45,190 nucleotides of DNA from Alistipes sp. (lineage in GTDB: Bacteria > Bacteroidota > Bacteroidia > Bacteroidales > Rikenellaceae): assembly GCA_017555905.1 (NCBI GenBank), contig JAFZFP010000019.1, positions 1 through 45,190 on the forward strand, given 5' to 3'. Numbering within the stretch: position 1 is the stretch's first letter; each line of letters starts with the position of its first letter. The notes under the pieces were generated by a model that had not been told where the DNA came from, made no database searches, and saw nothing but the letters and a program-made list of their open reading frames with translations. A program made the translations under genes and the position numbers. Below, piece after piece: positions 43,683-45,190 of the stretch.

Positions 43683-45190
43683 CTATTCCAATATTATGCC
43701 GATTTCTGCTATGGAGGTCATCGCGCGCTCCTTGATTTCGCGTGTAGGAACTAACTTAAAGTAGCGTGCCGAGTAGTGCTTGCCGAAGCGTACAGCGTAA
43801 GGGATTGGGTTGTGCATTATGTTGCAGAACTCACCATTAGTGTCGCAGAGAGTCCACTCCTTGTTGTCGGTGCTGACGTAGAATTTGTAGTTAAATATGG
43901 TGCCTTCAACAGCCTCATTTGCTGGAGTATAGCAGAAGCCCGCGATATCCATTACTTCGCCCATATCTACAACCAGAGGGGTTAATCCCTCACTTCGCCA
44001 TACGCTATTGCGGTCGTTGTCGAAGGCCTCGGTTGCATTGGCACCCACTGCTTGCCAACCGGAGGTATCAACGTCGCTGAAGCTATGGTGGGTGGTGCTA
44101 CTCTCAAGAGGTGTCGCATAGTAGAGTCCTGAGTTAAGGATATGTGCTGGGCCTCGGCTACTGCGGATTGTGATTCGGACTCTTTCGGGCGAGCAGTCCG
44201 AAAAGCGTAGCAGTCGCTTGTAGCCGATGGTACTACCCTCGGTGATGTAGTGCCAAGAGCCGTTGTAGAAGCCCTCCACCACGAACTCCTCGACGTGCTG
44301 TCCCAAGGAGATATCCTCCTGCATAAGTAGGGTGTTTACCACTGCGTTTGGGGTTACGTCGTAATCTTGTGAATTTCCCTCGCTAATCGTGCAACGTGTT
44401 GAACTATTGGCAATTAGGTTTTCGTTGAAACTCTTCGTAATATATGCAGAAAGAGCCTTGAGGCGTTGGCAGTCGGTTTCGTGAATTAGGCCTCGCTGGT
44501 CTGGAGGAATGTTAAGTAGAAGTAGTGAGTTACGGCCCACGGAGTTGAAGTATATATCTACTAAGTTACTCAGCGAACGAACCTTATCATCCTCTGAGGA
44601 GCGGTAAAACCAGCCTGGTCGAATAGATACATCTACCTCAGAGGGATACCAGTATGCCTCCGAGGCTTGTGCTATTAACTCTCTGCTACCGAGGTCTTTA
44701 GACATCTCCTCAAGGCCGAGAGCGTGGTTGTTGGCGACCTTGTCCGTATAGCACCCTGGCGCTATGGCCGTGGCGCTCCACTCTGTAGGTCGGCCTATGC
44801 CCCCTTCGTTGCCTACCCAGCGCACGTCGTCGCCCATAATTGCTGTTACGGCTGTGGGCTGTAGTTGTCGAATAGTTCTGAGGATAGCCTCCCAGTCGTA
44901 CTCCTGTCTCTTGCCGTTCGCTCCTTCGGCACACGCGCCATCAAACCATACCTCATCCACTTTGCCATAGTTGGTGAGTAGTTCGGTGAGTTGTGCGATG
45001 AAGAGTCTGTTGTAGGTGGGGGAGTCGCCATAGCACTCGGCATTGCGATCCCAGGGTGAGAGGTAGACTCCGAATTTAAGGCCATACTTCTGGCAGGCGT
45101 CACGTAACTCCTTGACTACATCGCCTTTACCCTTGCGCCACGGAGAACTCTTTACCGAGTAGTCGGTTGTTGCTGTAGGCCAGAGGCAGA
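43683..45190 (-). CDS. Alpha-L-fucosidase (GH29) with C-terminal F5/8C-type domain (partial)
   Basis: The open frame runs off the right end of the window; the visible 502 codons begin CLWPTATTDYSVKSSPW, typical of GH29. FGVYLSPWDRN and KVDEVWFDGACAEG follow; the Asp in VWFDG is the family nucleophile. LLLNIPPDQRG closes the catalytic domain, and the last 130 or so residues (SGWQAVGANATEAFDNDRNSVW ... ARYFKLVPTRE) form a discoidin/F5/8C (CBM32-like) carbohydrate-binding domain. It releases fucose from host or dietary glycans and is presumably exported, but the N-terminus is outside the window. The ATG at 44960 is internal, not the start. Confidence 0.92.
   Translation of the reverse strand, partial: CLWPTATTDYSVKSSPWRKGKGDVVKELRDACQKYGLKFGVYLSPWDRNAECYGDSPTYNRLFIAQLTELLTNYGKVDEVWFDGACAEGANGKRQEYDWEAILRTIRQLQPTAVTAIMGDDVRWVGNEGGIGRPTEWSATAIAPGCYTDKVANNHALGLEEMSKDLGSRELIAQASEAYWYPSEVDVSIRPGWFYRSSEDDKVRSLSNLVDIYFNSVGRNSLLLLNIPPDQRGLIHETDCQRLKALSAYITKSFNENLIANSSTRCTISEGNSQDYDVTPNAVVNTLLMQEDISLGQHVEEFVVEGFYNGSWHYITEGSTIGYKRLLRFSDCSPERVRITIRSSRGPAHILNSGLYYATPLESSTTHHSFSDVDTSGWQAVGANATEAFDNDRNSVWRSEGLTPLVVDMGEVMDIAGFCYTPANEAVEGTIFNYKFYVSTDNKEWTLCDTNGEFCNIMHNPIPYAVRFGKHYSARYFKLVPTREIKERAMTSIAEIGIILE

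Noticed and set aside
44846-44960. ATG 44960 as the start of the fucosidase
   Set aside because: The frame continues upstream to the window edge with conserved GH29 sequence (TDYSVKSSPW, GVYLSPWDRN), so this Met is internal.

Overview
The window is a chromosomal segment of a Bacteroidota bacterium. Gene content and promoter style fit an Alistipes-like member of the Bacteroidales best; the genus is a guess. Support comes from many copies of the Bacteroidota promoter (TTTG or TTG, about 19-20 bases, TAnnTTTG), from family-restricted genes (GldH-type lipoprotein, RicT/PSP1 protein, lipidated TamA-like TamL, EF-G paralog without catalytic residues, radical SAM/lipoprotein pair), and from the general absence of Shine-Dalgarno sites. 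I see no insertion sequence, prophage, CRISPR array, tRNA or rRNA.

Layout. 1-10974 (+): end of nusG, then rplK-rplA-rplJ-rplL-rpoB-rpoC, closed by a strong terminator. An unusually long, structured 588-base gap with terminator-like hairpins separates rplL from rpoB. 11020-11817 (-): an alpha/beta hydrolase. 11914-16707 (+): dapF, tamL and an OmpA-family protein. 16734-18226 (-): a small repeat-containing lipoprotein and a radical SAM/SPASM enzyme, which form a likely modification pair. 18254-22326 (+): a cold-shock protein, then a leader with a 27-codon Met-rich peptide and hairpins, then metY-metX-hom (homoserine to homocysteine). 22361-29103 (-): an outer-membrane barrel protein, ricT, gldH, trmB and rlmD. 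29311-31591 (+): an EF-G paralog lacking the catalytic His, with a structured 5' UTR. 31594-31826: a palindromic, partly duplicated intergenic element. 31894-36593 (+): glnA, dprA, tatD, ansA. 36851-39745 (+): an ExbB / unknown 4-TM coiled-coil protein / ExbD / ExbD energy-transduction operon. 39746-40092: a G-rich, C-poor gap. 40093-45190 (-): M13 peptidase lipoprotein, pgk, and the 3' two thirds or more of a GH29 alpha-L-fucosidase cut by the window end.

Most of the window is core housekeeping: translation and transcription, amino-acid synthesis (Lys/peptidoglycan through dapF, Met through hom-metX-metY, Gln through glnA), RNA modification, envelope assembly and glycolysis. The parts most worth a second look are the radical SAM/lipoprotein pair, the Met leader peptide, the non-canonical EF-G with its leader hairpin, the rplL-rpoB leader, the repeat downstream of the EF-G paralog, and the unknown membrane protein inside the Exb operon.
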